This document shows, one piece after another, positions 1-11,869 of a stretch of 64,000 bases of DNA. Each line of letters starts with the position of its first letter. Position 1 is the stretch's first letter. The position numbers and the translations under genes were made by a program. The notes beneath the pieces were generated by a model. It was not told the origin of the DNA and made no database searches. It saw nothing but the letters and a program-made list of their open reading frames with translations. This stretch comes from Lepidodermella squamata (taxonomy: Eukaryota; Gastrotricha), in the NCBI GenBank assembly GCA_047495785.1, contig JBLDXI010000013.1, positions 434,001 through 498,000 on the forward strand. Direction: 5' to 3'.

Positions 1-741
1 CTGGTAATCAAAAGCAAACAGATTGGAAGATTTCGAAGATTACCTGGGGTCGGGCTTCGAACAGGCCCAACTTTTATGAACATCACATCGGTAGTTCGCA
101 ACTTGATGATTAATCGCAATGATCAATGATGATTAAACAGTTCTTCGGAACCACTGATAACGCGCGACGATTTAATTTTATTGTTGATTTTTCGCCTATC
201 TATGGAAATAAGTATGACGAAGTAGTTGCAAAATGCAGGTTAAGATGCCTTTTCAATATTCACCAAGTATTGCACGAAGAATGTAGATGGCATTCTAAAT
301 ACCTCCTTTCATGCCGAGACCTTCATTTTCTTCATGATTTTGCTGAAGCTATCTCTGCCAGCATGAAGCTGCTGGATAATAAATTCATAAATTCAGAATC
401 ACCTGTTACCAGTGAAAATTATTACGTTCCATTTTCCAGTTGTTCTCAGCGTTTTCATCATTCATGAAAGCGATATTACTATATTGACTAACTATACAGG
501 TGTACGAGAGCGGCATTGTACAATAGCAAGACGACTAAATTTTGTCGATTTCAACCTAGCAACGCCCTTTGAGTGTGAAATAGCGGTCGCCCTTTTTGAT
601 ATAGGCATGCATACATTCACATAGGCACACACTCATACTCACATGTTTTGTTTTACTATTAATAAATCCTCGCAAAAATATTCTCCATTATAGCTGGTCA
701 CTGGTCACCTCGGCAAGGAATTTTTATTTTGAATTTAAACA
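1..741. other. Intergenic, left edge to first gene
   Basis: No recognisable gene. Two short overlapping open frames on the plus strand (126-467 and 412-624) have no family resemblance and no convincing splice partners. The last ~80 bp before the ATG at 742 are AT-rich and probably hold the 5' UTR of the next gene. I see no clear TATA box. Confidence 0.5.
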
Positions 742-3375
742 ATGGCGCTGATGTTGGCGAATAAATCTTCGCCGAAAGCGTTGCAGCCGATGTCGGTGAT
801 CAACTACGAAAAATTAGCAGCCCTGATTGGCGATCCCAAGATAAAATTTTCCTATAATAAAAACTCTGCTGGCAGCGATCACAGTCATTCGACAGCCCTG
901 GTCCCTGTCGACCACAAAACGTTCATGCGGGAATACAAGAGCATTTTTCTGACTGAAAGCGAGCAGCGGGAAGAACACCGCCAGCGTAAACTGAATAAAT
1001 TTCACCGAGTCACGAAGCGACAAATCGAGGAGATGCCGGCAATAAGGAAGCGTGGCTCGAGAGCTGCTTTGCTACCATCGACAGCGACGACGAGTGGGAA
1101 TGCGATCGAGGGCGATATCGAGTCGACTGTTGGAGCTACGGCGCCGAAAGATAAGAGCCAAGACGACGAACAGTGCTTCGTGCAGGACGTGTTGCGCCGC
1201 GAGAAGGAACAGCGCTACAACGAGGAACATCGCATCGAAAAACACGTGAAACTTCTGCGACCGGTTCGGCTTCACAAGCAGGGCCGGCTATTTCCTATGC
1301 TGAACAGGAAGCAGTGTTCGAGACTTGAAAAGCTCCTCTCTAGAATGTAAGAATCCAACCGTCCCAAATTTGAAGAAATCCTGATCAATTTTTGTGTTTC
1401 GAAATCCCAATTTAATGTGATTTTTTTACAGGCCATATGACAGATCGTTTGAAGAAAACATCCACGTTATGAACATTTTGCAAAACTACGAGCCATTAGC
1501 GCGTCAAATGCCAATTTTCCAACTAAAGGAACTACTCATAACGGCAACTCTGGAGCGCTACGACGACAGCGGAGTTGTTGTGTTCGCCGGCTCTGGTTTC
1601 CACATAGTACTAAGCGGGTCTGTAAAACCCCTCGCTGCACCTTATGTTGAATTTCTCGACGAAGAACCGCCTATCACGCCAGGAAGTACTATTCGCCGAT
1701 CGTCGACTGACCTTCCAATCGATCCGTCCGCAACATCGATGTCGATCCACCTTAACGCGTCATCAGCGCCGGTCAATAAGCCAACTAGCAAGGGCAATAT
1801 GAACTTCTCGCCTAGACAGGATGAGGACAAGACGAATTTGTTTGCCGAATTGTTGCATGAGCCGAGTTCGTTGAGTCTTGCTAGTAGCCACGGCTTGCTG
1901 CCTCCGATAGCCGAAACTGGCGGGGATTCGCGTGGGCTCGACAACTCAAGCCAACAGTCCCTCCGGCGCCACGTTTCATTCGCCCACGAAGGCGATGAAG
2001 GTCATCCTCAGCCTGAAGCAGCTGCGCCAGCTGTGGAGGAGCCGGAGAAAGAGCAACATCAACCAGTGATGAATAGTCGGGAGAATCAAAACACGGCTGA
2101 TACTACGGATACGTTCGAACAGATTGAAATGGTTCGAAAAGCTACATTTGAAGCCTCGAGTGCAGGTCATCGGCGTAGCATGCTGTCATCTTCAATTACA
2201 GTTCGTCTCTTCTTTTCAATTACTTGAAAACCTCATAAGTTATTTTTAATCTGTAGCTTGGCCGAGGCGAATGTTTCGGAACCTTACGGACGAGATCAGC
2301 TGGAGACGGCGATGAAGGGTTAGAGACTGAAATTTCGAAAGGATTACTGATCAAAAATAATTGCTTACAGAATCATGCTTTGCCGGGTTAGCGAGCCGAA
2401 GACTGTTCTATTGAAGCTGAGCGCAACTTCGTACGATCGCATTAGCAAGGTATGAAACAGCTCAATTTCGGCCTATATTGCACTCGTTTTTGTGATATGC
2501 ACAAATAAAACCGCACAAATTTTTAACTTTGATACAGGGCGGAATCTCGGTATGATCGATCGCATAACGCTGTTATATGTAGTCATTAGATTTTAGATTA
2601 TACCATTACCCCATACCTGGCTTTGTAGCTTATACCGACTCTCCTATATTTTCATTAAATAGTTAGCTGAAAATTTGTTCAAATTGTAATTGTTTGTTAC
2701 TTTTGTAATGCAGGCTTTGACCCAGCGCCAGTTGGATAAAAAAGTCAACTTGATATCAACATGCGAAGCTTATCGATATTGGTCTCGCCTGTCGCTGGAG
2801 CATTTGGCTCGTTGTGCCATTTGGGTCCAGTTTCCAGCCGGTACCGTCCTAGCAGCTGAGGGGGAAGTATGTCCTTATGCTGGCTACCTATTGGCAGGCG
2901 AGTGTCGCATCGCCAGGCGAATCCATGTGAAGGAGTTTATCAAAAACAACCAAGAAGTCAGGCGCAGGAAAGAAGTTATTATGGGCACATTCACGCCTGG
3001 CAATTCGTTCGGCGAGAAGTGCCTGATGGAATATCAGCCGATGAAGTTTACCCTGATCACAGTTACCCCGTGCGAATTAGCCGTGATCAGTGAAGAATCG
3101 ATCCAAGGTATGGGACCTCTCCTGAATTAAACTATTTGTCTAATAATTTTGTTTGATTTCAAGATCTGGATGCCGGAGTGAGGCAGTTGTTAGGCCAGGT
3201 TGATGCGACTGGTCCTGGGTTGACAGCTGCGAATTTCGAGGAAGACGACATCTATCAGGAATATATCAAACAAGAATCCGACAGGCGGTGGTCTGATTTC
3301 AGGCGGCGGGTCGTGTCAGATGTAATCAATTATACAGGAATAACTCCTGGCTACGGCAAGTGGTCGAAAAGCTAG
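742..3375 (+). CDS. CNBD2: Cyclic nucleotide-binding domain protein, CNBD2-like
   Basis: Six coding exons: 742-1346, 1432-2200, 2257-2318, 2371-2449, 2714-3107 and 3164-3375 (706 aa). The first ~200 residues are basic and charged. A first cNMP-binding fold begins near residue 218 and resumes at GRGECFGTL (about 461-468). Between these halves lies a long Ser/Pro/Glu-rich insert. A second fold follows, with PGNSFGEKCLME in the phosphate-cassette position. The C-terminal tail after the second fold resembles vertebrate CNBD2, a protein linked to sperm function. The cassette arginine that contacts cyclic phosphate in PKA is not evident in either domain, so ligand binding is doubtful. The start at 742 is the first ATG of the open frame. 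Tandem AATAAA signals lie at about 3425-3434. The gene converges on the ABCG gene, 231 bp away. Assignment to CNBD2, as opposed to another CNB-domain protein, is an inference from domain layout. Confidence 0.8.
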
Positions 3376-3606
3376 ATAACACTACTGCTGAGCAACGTTT
3401 TCCTATAAAATGACGAAATTTCGTAATAAATAAAACGTCGATGAAACATTTGAGACTCAAATATCAAACCATGGTTTTCATTTTTTATTTTTATTTTCCG
3501 CAAATTCTAACTAATTAACTAATTAACAATCACCCCTGAACGCTGGAGTATATTTTCAAATTGAATCAATAATTTAAGGCTAAAGTTCGACAGTAAGTCA
3601 TCATTC

Positions 3607-6326
3607 CTAATTCACAAGCATCGGCTTGCCATCGCCCTTCTCCGGATCAGCTGCTACGTATAACTTCTTGCCGGCGTTAACGTCATGTTCAGGTTCAGGA
3701 CGAATTGTTCGCAAACGGCCGATTCGTAGCAATAAGCACAGGTAGCCGAGGAGACGGAAACTCACCAAGAGAACGCCGAGTGCTATAAAGTCTCGGCACA
3801 TGTTATTCTAATAGAAAATCCAAAATTTACTGCATGTTACGGTATCTCTAGACCTAAACGTACCACGTCGTAGCTCAAGCTGATTAGAACTTGTTCACCG
3901 TCCTTGAAACACCGAGATGACTGGAGCGCCGTGGAGTTGGCCAAGGTAAAGTTTCCAGTAGGAAGAGAAGTCGAATTTGATGCGTTGCCCAGCAATGACT
4001 GGAAAGTTTCCTCATACTCACATCTGCGTAGGGAAATATTCAAGTCTATGGCAAGATTGTAAGGATCTCAAGTCATTCTTACCCGATGGGGCCGAAATTG
4101 TGCCATTGATTGATAGCCAGGATTTCGTTAGCGTACTTGTACCATGAAATGTGGGCTAGCCATGTGAAATACACGGGGATTGAGCCGTCGTTAAGCATTA
4201 AACCCGAAAAAAGCATCAAAGGCACTGTAACCGGGCTGGCGATCGTTATCGCGAGATAAGTATCACCAGTAGCGCATGACAAAAAGTAGCCGAAAGACAC
4301 GACAACGTGGGTCAAGAAGACAATTGTTGCAACAAATATGAGGTAAGCTTCCACGTCATTCTTGAACCCTATCATCCAATATAAAATCTGGAAAATAAAT
4401 TAGAACTCATCTGTTAATTGTTTCAAGTATGTATCGGCCTACCGAGGCAAATATTATCGGACCAATGGTGAAGTAAATGAAGTCCGGTATCATTTTACTC
4501 ATGTAATAGATTGCCGTACTATACATTCCAGCATGGTACTCCCGCTTCACGATAGGAATGTTTTGAGGAAACGTCTAAAAAGCCATAGTTAGCAAATTTT
4601 CAACTTCCTTATAATAGGTTATTTACGTTGAGGACAGAGTACATATTGCCAAAGACGGATGTGACAACCACGAGAAAAATTGCTCCGTTAATGTTTTGCA
4701 CACCGGTTTGATTATTTGGTTGCATTATGTACAGAAGCCCTGTGGCAGGCAATTCGAAAATCGGCAATGACACGAATAAATCATCAGTACTAACCTGTGA
4801 CTAAAGCGATGATGAGGTTTTGACACGTTCTCGCTACCATGATCTGGCGATTTCTAAACGTGCTCACGCAAGCGCTAGATATTTCAAGCAAAGTTGATGA
4901 AAAGAGACGTCCTGATCAAGTTCAAGATGAACCTACCGCCAAGCGCAATGCCGAAACTGGTTCAAATACCCAGTTTTGTATCGTGCCATGTCGTCAGCAG
5001 AAAAGTTGCTTTCCACAATTGGAACCTGCCGATTTCAATGTTTAACAATCGATGAATATTCAACCGTAGGTTGTAGGTGAGTTACCTCTGAAGTCGCGAC
5101 AACCTTTGAATTTGCAGCATCTAACTTTTTAGACATTTCATTCTCGACGAAAAGCTTATTTAGGTGCTAGATTAATAACAGAATTGTTAGCATAATTACA
5201 AGCTGATTGTTCTCGCTTCCTACCTTGATTTTTTCTTGACTTTCCTGCTCTTGCCCAGGTGTCGTAGCAATTGTGTTCATGTAATGATCAGCCTATTTCA
5301 TAAATTTAGAAATTAGTTGTAATTTTATGAACGAATTGAAGCGTATAACTAACCGGGTTGAAATCAGGAGGGCAGAGGTACCCAGCGCGATTAAAGAACT
5401 CTTTGGCTTCAACAGTTGGGCCCATGAACACCAACTGGCCTTGAGACATCAACAACAGACTAACAAATCATAAAGGTAAGTTTAAAATTATTTGAATTTT
5501 CTCGTTTAATACTTGTCAAATAGCGCGAAGATTTGCGAAGAGGGTTGATGGATGGTGCAAATGACAATTCTTCCTTTACCAGCAATTGTCTTCAAGGTTT
5601 GCACGGCATTTATCGCTGTAAAGGAATCCAAGCCCGTTGTAGGCTCATCAGCAAACAGCATGATCGGATTGGTCAATATCTATTGAATCCAATAATTAAT
5701 CTTAATCATATCGAGCAATTAAGTTTCAAACCTCTGAAGCAAACGAAAGGCGCTTCCTCTCCCCACCGGAAATGCACCGCCCTTTAGCCGGGTCTCCAAT
5801 CGCCGAACCCGCGCACTTGTTGAGGCCAAGTTCGAGAATCACCTCTTCGACTCTTTTCCGCCTATCGCTTAGAGATGTGCTCGACTCCATACGTAGCATC
5901 GCTTGAAAAGTTAGATGCTCTCGAACGGTCAGGAATGGGAAGAAAAGGTCGTCTTGTTGGACGTAAGCAGAACACTTGGAAATTTCGCCGCTGATTTTCC
6001 GGCCGTTGGCTTTCACCACGCCAGACACGCTCAAATCACTCGTGAAACGATGCGTGAAAACGTTCAACAGAGTCGTTTTACCACAGCCGGATGGGCCCAT
6101 GACAGCCATGAGTTTCCCCGACTCAGTGATGCCGGATACTAAAGAGAGAAATTAGCGTGGATGGACGAGAAATTAGCAGTTTTTTACTGTTGCTAATTAA
6201 GTTGACCGGTTCCCCTTTTACTTTTCCGAAAATCGACTTCTTCGGAGGAACAGTAACAGTTAAGTTTTCCCAGCTCAGCGTGACGCTGGGCGGGCTCGCA
6301 GATGCTGTACCAATAGAATCCATCAT
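3607..6326 (-). CDS. ABCG: ABCG half transporter, White-like
   Basis: Thirteen coding exons, read on minus: 6326-6188, 6138-5732, 5679-5513, 5459-5354, 5292-5224, 5166-5086, 5025-4937, 4874-4795, 4739-4627, 4574-4443, 4387-4083, 4023-3864 and 3807-3607 (682 aa). The N-terminal ATPase domain has Walker A GPSGCGKT (61-68), Q-loop YVQQDDL, signature ISGGERKR (169-176), Walker B with DEPTTGLDS (from ~193) and H-loop TIHQPS. Six membrane segments follow. The stretch [11 protein letters not shown] before the core transmembrane region and ADHYMNT after the ATPase are typical of the White subfamily, as is the length (fly White is 687 aa). White proteins heterodimerise to move pigment precursors into granules. 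Whether this one does so is unknown, since other ABCG members look similar. Introns are 47-70 nt. The NFT/NST sites in the last extracellular loop are possible N-glycosylation sites. Confidence 0.93.
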
Positions 6327-8572
6327 ATTTAAATCACAATTTTCTGAATTCTATTGAAATAAACATGAAACTAGAGCTGCTTATGAGTAATGTTAACCTA
6401 CCGGCAACTCTGGGGCTGAACATTGAACTAGGTGCACTACGCTATTGCGATAAGAAAAAGCGCAGGCTTATCTTGTTTTGTCGCGCGATATTTGTCCAAG
6501 AGTTTTTGACACTTTGGACATGCGGCATAGACAAAGACGAAGGGGGAAAAGTTTAATGATTATTCCTATGTGAAAATATCGTTGATGTCCGAGGGAAATT
6601 TAACCTAAAAAGGAACATGAGATTTTTGAATACCACAACACATAAGAACGACGGGAGATGTAGTACGGATAGGTAAAATGCTCAAAGGTAAAACAATGTG
6701 TCATTTGAGCAAAGTCCAAGATAAAAGTGAAATTGTCTCTCTCGCTGACTGTCCTGACGCGAGCTTTTTTCGCAATCAAACCTGTCAAGGAGCGCGTTCA
6801 AGTTTTAAATAACTACAAGAAAAAAATTAAATTCACATCGCAGGAGGTTTTTTTATCTTATCGTATCGATCGATGATAGCAGCTAAATTTTGGCCAATAA
6901 AAAATGGCCAGCTTCTGTCGCTAAATGGGAAATAGGTCGAAAAAAATGATAAGAGTCTATGCCAGTGCACCCAATATTTTGCACCTTAATTCAATCAACC
7001 AAGCCCCTCCGCTCAGGTGCTGCGCCTATACTCGTCTTCCTACCAGTAATTACTGGCTTGTTGGAAGTTCGAAACGTATGACTTGCGACATGAAACCATC
7101 GATGTAGCGACAGACATGGTGCGAATTATTCAGAAAGTGCGATTTCGAAGTTGCATTCTGGTGAGTCTAAAAATTACTGCGCCATCACACGCCGTCAAAA
7201 GCAATCAAAGGTGACACATAGTTTGACAGGCCTAACAGGTTTTGAAAGTTCGTTTGTTTCAATTTTTATTGTTTGCCTTTTAAACCACCTGCTTCGATCT
7301 GCGGACGTACGGCTGTTTGCGTTATATGAGATCGAAAATGTTGACATCATAGACATTTTCGATCCACAAATAGACCACTCATGTAAAAAGGCCCCAGAAT
7401 CCATCAGCTTTCACAGTCAGCTTTTCACAAGCATTTTTGAGGTTTGAAAATTATTACGTTTCATTTTTGGGATTTGCTTGATTAAATCTAATATTTTATT
7501 CAAATTCACCTTCACTTTCTCATCTGAGTATTTTGTCAGTCAACTTCCATGTCGGTTTTCTGAAAACGTTCCAACAAAGCTTCTCAGCAGGATCAAACCT
7601 CGAGCTACCTGCTGATAGTGTGGAATTTTTGGCTGGAATCGAATGGTTTTCCATGTCTTTCACTCTGATGCATTTTAGGTACCTATAAATTTTCAAGACC
7701 TGGTTAAGGCGCTGAAATGCAGGTAATGCATTGGCAGTTAGCAACATGGAGCCGTATCGGTTTCACACGCGAACGGCCATCGATTCGAGCACTCATCAGC
7801 CATCAGCGATCGCGCATAGGCTATGTACCTATATAAGCGCGAACACGTGCGCGCGCGCCCGATATGTTGCATCACCGAGCGCGCGCGGTAATCACCGGCG
7901 TTCGAAAGTGGAGCCTAAATGTGCTCATCACTGTCAGTGGGCGCTGATGCCTGGCTAATACCCCGGTAATGAACATATTATATCGCATTAGGTCACGGCT
8001 CACGGCTGCTAGAACGCGATGGCATGTTCAGATTTCGTTCGCTCGTCAAATTCCAGCCAAAAGTGATTAGTGCTTGTTGTAATAATAATAACGATTATTT
8101 CGTTATAATAACACCCTAATGCCGGTAGGCGAAGGTCAGCCGGGCGCCGTATCGAAAGATCAGCCGCAGCCGTTCGTTACCTGGTACCATTAGCGAGCAA
8201 CATCACAGGTTTACCTGACTGATGATCATGAGGCAGTGCACTTTGCTCAAAGCGTTATTTCGCTGTTTTACTTATCAAAACGGAGCTAATACTTTTGAAA
8301 TGCCAGTGATAGGTATTTTTTGTTGCGAAAAAGAACGTAACAACGACGTGAGTCAAGTGCGAGAAAAGAGCGAGAGTTAAAAAGGCACTAAAATTGCGTC
8401 TACAAGTGTCAAACTGATGTTATTTTTTTGCGAGTATCACACAACACAACGGAAATTTTGCGTGTGCATCCATTCAATCGCTTTTTTCAGGTCGAAAGAG
8501 TGCCTCTCGGATCTAACATCTGGGTCTAAGTATATTGCGACTGGGTGGTTTTTCATCAGCATTAATACTTTT
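6327..8572. other. Intergenic between ABCG 5' end and FoxF 3' end
   Basis: No gene recognised. Small open frames here (for example 6365-6556, 7151-7447 and 7520-7747) show no domain or splice-consistent extension. A CG-alternating GC-rich patch sits near 7840-7890. The right part should contain the FoxF 3' UTR. Confidence 0.5.
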
Positions 8573-11500
8573 TCACAAATAAAAAATTGGATTCAGCGTG
8601 TTGTTGCTGTTGTTGTTGGTGGTGTTGGCGCTGGTGTTGTTAGCGCCATTACTCGACGGCACGGAGTAAGACGAAGGCGAAGATTTACTGTTGTCTGTAC
8701 TTGCTTTATTCGCTGGCGATGCACTATTCGCCGCCGAAGAGTCACGTTTGCCGTTCGACCTTGCTACTTGTTGTTGCGAGCTACTCCGGGACTGGCTGTT
8801 ATTATTGTTATTGTTGTTGCCATTGCTACTGTTAGGAATAGGTGAGGGCTGAGCGAAATTGAATCGAAGTGAAGCTGCAAGAAATATCAAACAACATGTG
8901 ATTCAATTTTCAATCAAGTTAATCGAAATAGTTTTTAAGATGGCTATCAGCGTTGGCACTCTTATTTATTATCTTTCGCGAGGTGAGATGATGAAATCTC
9001 GCTCGTTTCATTACAAGGTGCAATCACGGCCGTGTTTTTCAATGATGTGCGATGAGTTCATCAAGCCCGCCGCGCCAAATCATCATCACCATCATCATGT
9101 AGTAGGGATAATAATGATAATAGTAATAATAATAATAAAGACTTATTAACTAATATACCACCGCACGCGTCGGGTGGGTTATTATCGCGCGCTTAACAAC
9201 ACGTGAACGCGATGGGCTGCGGCGGAAGGCTTCGGAAGCGCAGCCGTGTGTGTGTGCGCGCGCGCGAAATCGGAGCATGCCATCGCGTGCATTCTAACCC
9301 TGCGCGTATCGCCGATCGAAGGCAAGCCAGCGAACGAACGGGAGAGCGGCTTTGTTTACACGCCAGCACCGTCACAGCCTGCACCCATCTGCTGCTCGGC
9401 TGTTGGCTGCTGCTGCTGCTGTGGCTCGAAGCGCGCATAGCAGCTCCGAAGGTACTAATACCCGGCATTTAGCTGGCATATTACGCGCGCCTATATACCG
9501 GTTCGCCAGCGATTGCCAGTTTCGATAATATTGAAGCCGCTTCAAATGATGTGCGCTAAATAGGCGAATCGCGCCGCGTCTCGGCAGCCATGCCTAAAGC
9601 GGGCGGCGCGATAAAAAGTTACCACGCCAATTTTTGGCGGCCGACGACTAATGCCAAACAGCATCGTCTTTTAAATCGCGATTATCGGTGAACGCATTGT
9701 AAAAAAATTGCTGCCGTAGAATGACTCATTGCGCTTATAGAACACTCACCTGTCTGGTCGAACATGGGCGCTTGTTGAGGTTGCCTCGCGTGTTGCTGTC
9801 CTAACATGTTCCAGTCCATCGAAGTTACACCACTGAAACCATTGACTCGTTGCGAATCGTACAGACCCGGCGTTGCGAAAAAACTGCAAGACAAAAACAT
9901 AATTACAATAAAATTGATGCGTAACGTTTTGCCCCAACATATTTATAACTTAAACTGCTGATCATCATCATGTTCATTTCCTGGAACCTGGAATACCAAC
10001 TTAGTATCCTGAACAAAACTGATTGGAAAAATGCCAAGATGCTACAGAGTTTTCTAAATAAGTTCTACGTTGGAGCTTCAGGTCACGGTTTAGAAGGTTC
10101 GACTGATATACCACGAGAAGGAGGTCATTTTTTTCTAACCATTTTTTTCTAACTTGGATGTAAGAAAATGATAAAGATGATAAGAAATTTACTTGTTGGC
10201 TGCGTTTGACGTAGGGAAAGGCGAGGATGCGGCGACCGGCGCCATGAAAGGATTCGCCCGAAAACAGTTGCCACTCGCATCCACCGAGTAGAGATCATGC
10301 GCTGAGCCGGAGCTTCCATACAACGAAGATGCAGCCGGAAACTGGCTGTACGAAGGTGTCGACACGGATGGCAGCGTCACTTGTTGTTGTTGCTGCTGTT
10401 GTTGCTGCTGCTGTTTCCCACGCCCGCCAACGGCGTTGTTTCTGTTGTTGTTGGTCCTCGAACCCGTGCCGTTGTTCGCTCCATTGCTCGTTGGTGTTCC
10501 ACTCGTTGGCACCGGCATAGTCGCATAGGCAGCTGGAAATTGCTGCCCAATCAACCCGGCATTGCCGTAGCCGTTATGGTACAGCAATTGATGCTGTTCG
10601 ATAACATGCTGATCAGCATCGCTTTGTCGCATGAACTGCCCTCCATTGCCTCCTCCATTGAAAAAGTTGTGATGAGGGCTTTGCTGCGACGGGGCAGTCA
10701 ATAAGTTCGCCACCGCCGGCATACGCTGTTGCTGCTGTTGTCCACCATTGAACAACCCTTGTTGCTGGCCGTTCGACTGAAGCTGCGCGTTCATCATGGC
10801 GCCATGGTGCAGCTGACTACTGGTGTTGTTGGCGCCAAAGTTGCCGCCGGCGTTAGGCGGTGAAGCGACAATACCGGTCGCTGGTGTGACGGAGGTCGAC
10901 GATGACGAGGCGCAACCCCCGCTCGACGCGCCCACACTGCCACCGGCGCTAATTGCCTTCCGACGAAAGCCACGAGGCCGGCGCCGGAACGAGCCCTCCT
11001 CGAACATCAACTCCGCATTCGGGTCAATCGTCCAATAATGACCCTTACCCGAACGACCGATACCCTTTGGCAGTTTGATAAAGCACTAGAGAACGAAATA
11101 AATTTAATACATGCAACTTCAAGCTAACGATGTAGACTAACCTCATTTAGCGATAAATTGTGGCGAACGCTATTTTTCCAGCCCTGATAATTGCCGCGGA
11201 AAAATGGAAATTTATGCTGTAGGAAGTTGTAGATTTCGCTTAATGTGCATCGCTTTGAAGGGGTAGATTGAATGGCCATAACGATTAGAGCTATGTAGCT
11301 GAAAGGTGGTTTTTCCTGGCGCCGCGAGGTGCCATTGCATGTCGCAGCGGCACCGCCGCCCAAAGCCATAGCTGCTTTTAGCTCAAACTCGCGCTTGCTA
11401 TTCGAACCTTTCGTCGAAGCTTTAGTTGCACTCGGTTTCACGTGAAAATTTCCCCCATTTTGCTTGCCAGGGGTTTCCATCTGCAATATGACCGTAATGA

Positions 11501-11869
11501 ATATTTTGATTATTGGGAAAAAACAATACAAACCTGGCCGAAGTCCGTTCGAGGTATCATGTCGTCGAATTGGAACGACATGTTATTTTCGGACTTATTA
11601 TTTTGCATGAAGGGGGCCATTATTTCTGTCTTCAGCGAAGCATGACATTCCGGTGTCTGCTGTTGGTGCTGTTGTTGCTGCTGCTGCAGCCGGTGACCGT
11701 CATCGTCGGTCGTGCTAGTGGCTGGCAGGATTTCATGATGCGGGGTCGTCGAGTTCGAAACCGACGATTGCGAACTGGTGGCGACGATTGAGCTCGGTGT
11801 TGTTGTAGGAACTACTGCAGCCGATTTATTGCAATCGATAGCGAGCATGCACTCGCCAACAGTCACCAT
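8573..11869 (-). CDS. FoxF: Forkhead transcription factor FoxF
   Basis: Five coding exons on minus: 11869-11534, 11480-11142, 11085-10193, 9883-9750 and 8874-8573 (667 aa). The forkhead domain spans about residues 168-268: [17 protein letters not shown], then [20 protein letters not shown], and [10 protein letters not shown]. It is followed directly by [16 protein letters not shown], a basic tail diagnostic of FoxF (FoxF1/2, fly biniou). FoxF binds DNA and specifies visceral and lateral mesoderm in bilaterians. An intron splits the domain after HNLSLNE. The flanks are low complexity: Gln runs in exons 1 and 3, and Asn/Ser runs in exons 3 and 5. The two 3' introns are longer (309 and 875 bp) than is usual in this window. 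The start is the first ATG of exon 1; an upstream non-coding exon is possible. The family call is firm. Exons 4-5 rest on frame and splice consistency only. Confidence 0.93.
10392..10413. repeat. CAG/CTG-type repeat encoding polyglutamine in FoxF
   Basis: An interrupted CAA/CAG tract on the minus strand gives an uninterrupted glutamine run in FoxF exon 3. It is read as TTG/CTG repeats on plus. It explains the Leu- and Val-rich plus-strand open frames at 10329-10704, which are not genes. Confidence 0.7.

Noticed and set aside
9193-9472. Open frames on both strands in a GC-rich patch
   Set aside because: They lie within FoxF intron 4, overlap each other and lack any family resemblance.
10329-10704. 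Leu/Val-rich plus-strand frames
   Set aside because: Antisense of FoxF exon 3 with its Gln repeat; no family resemblance.
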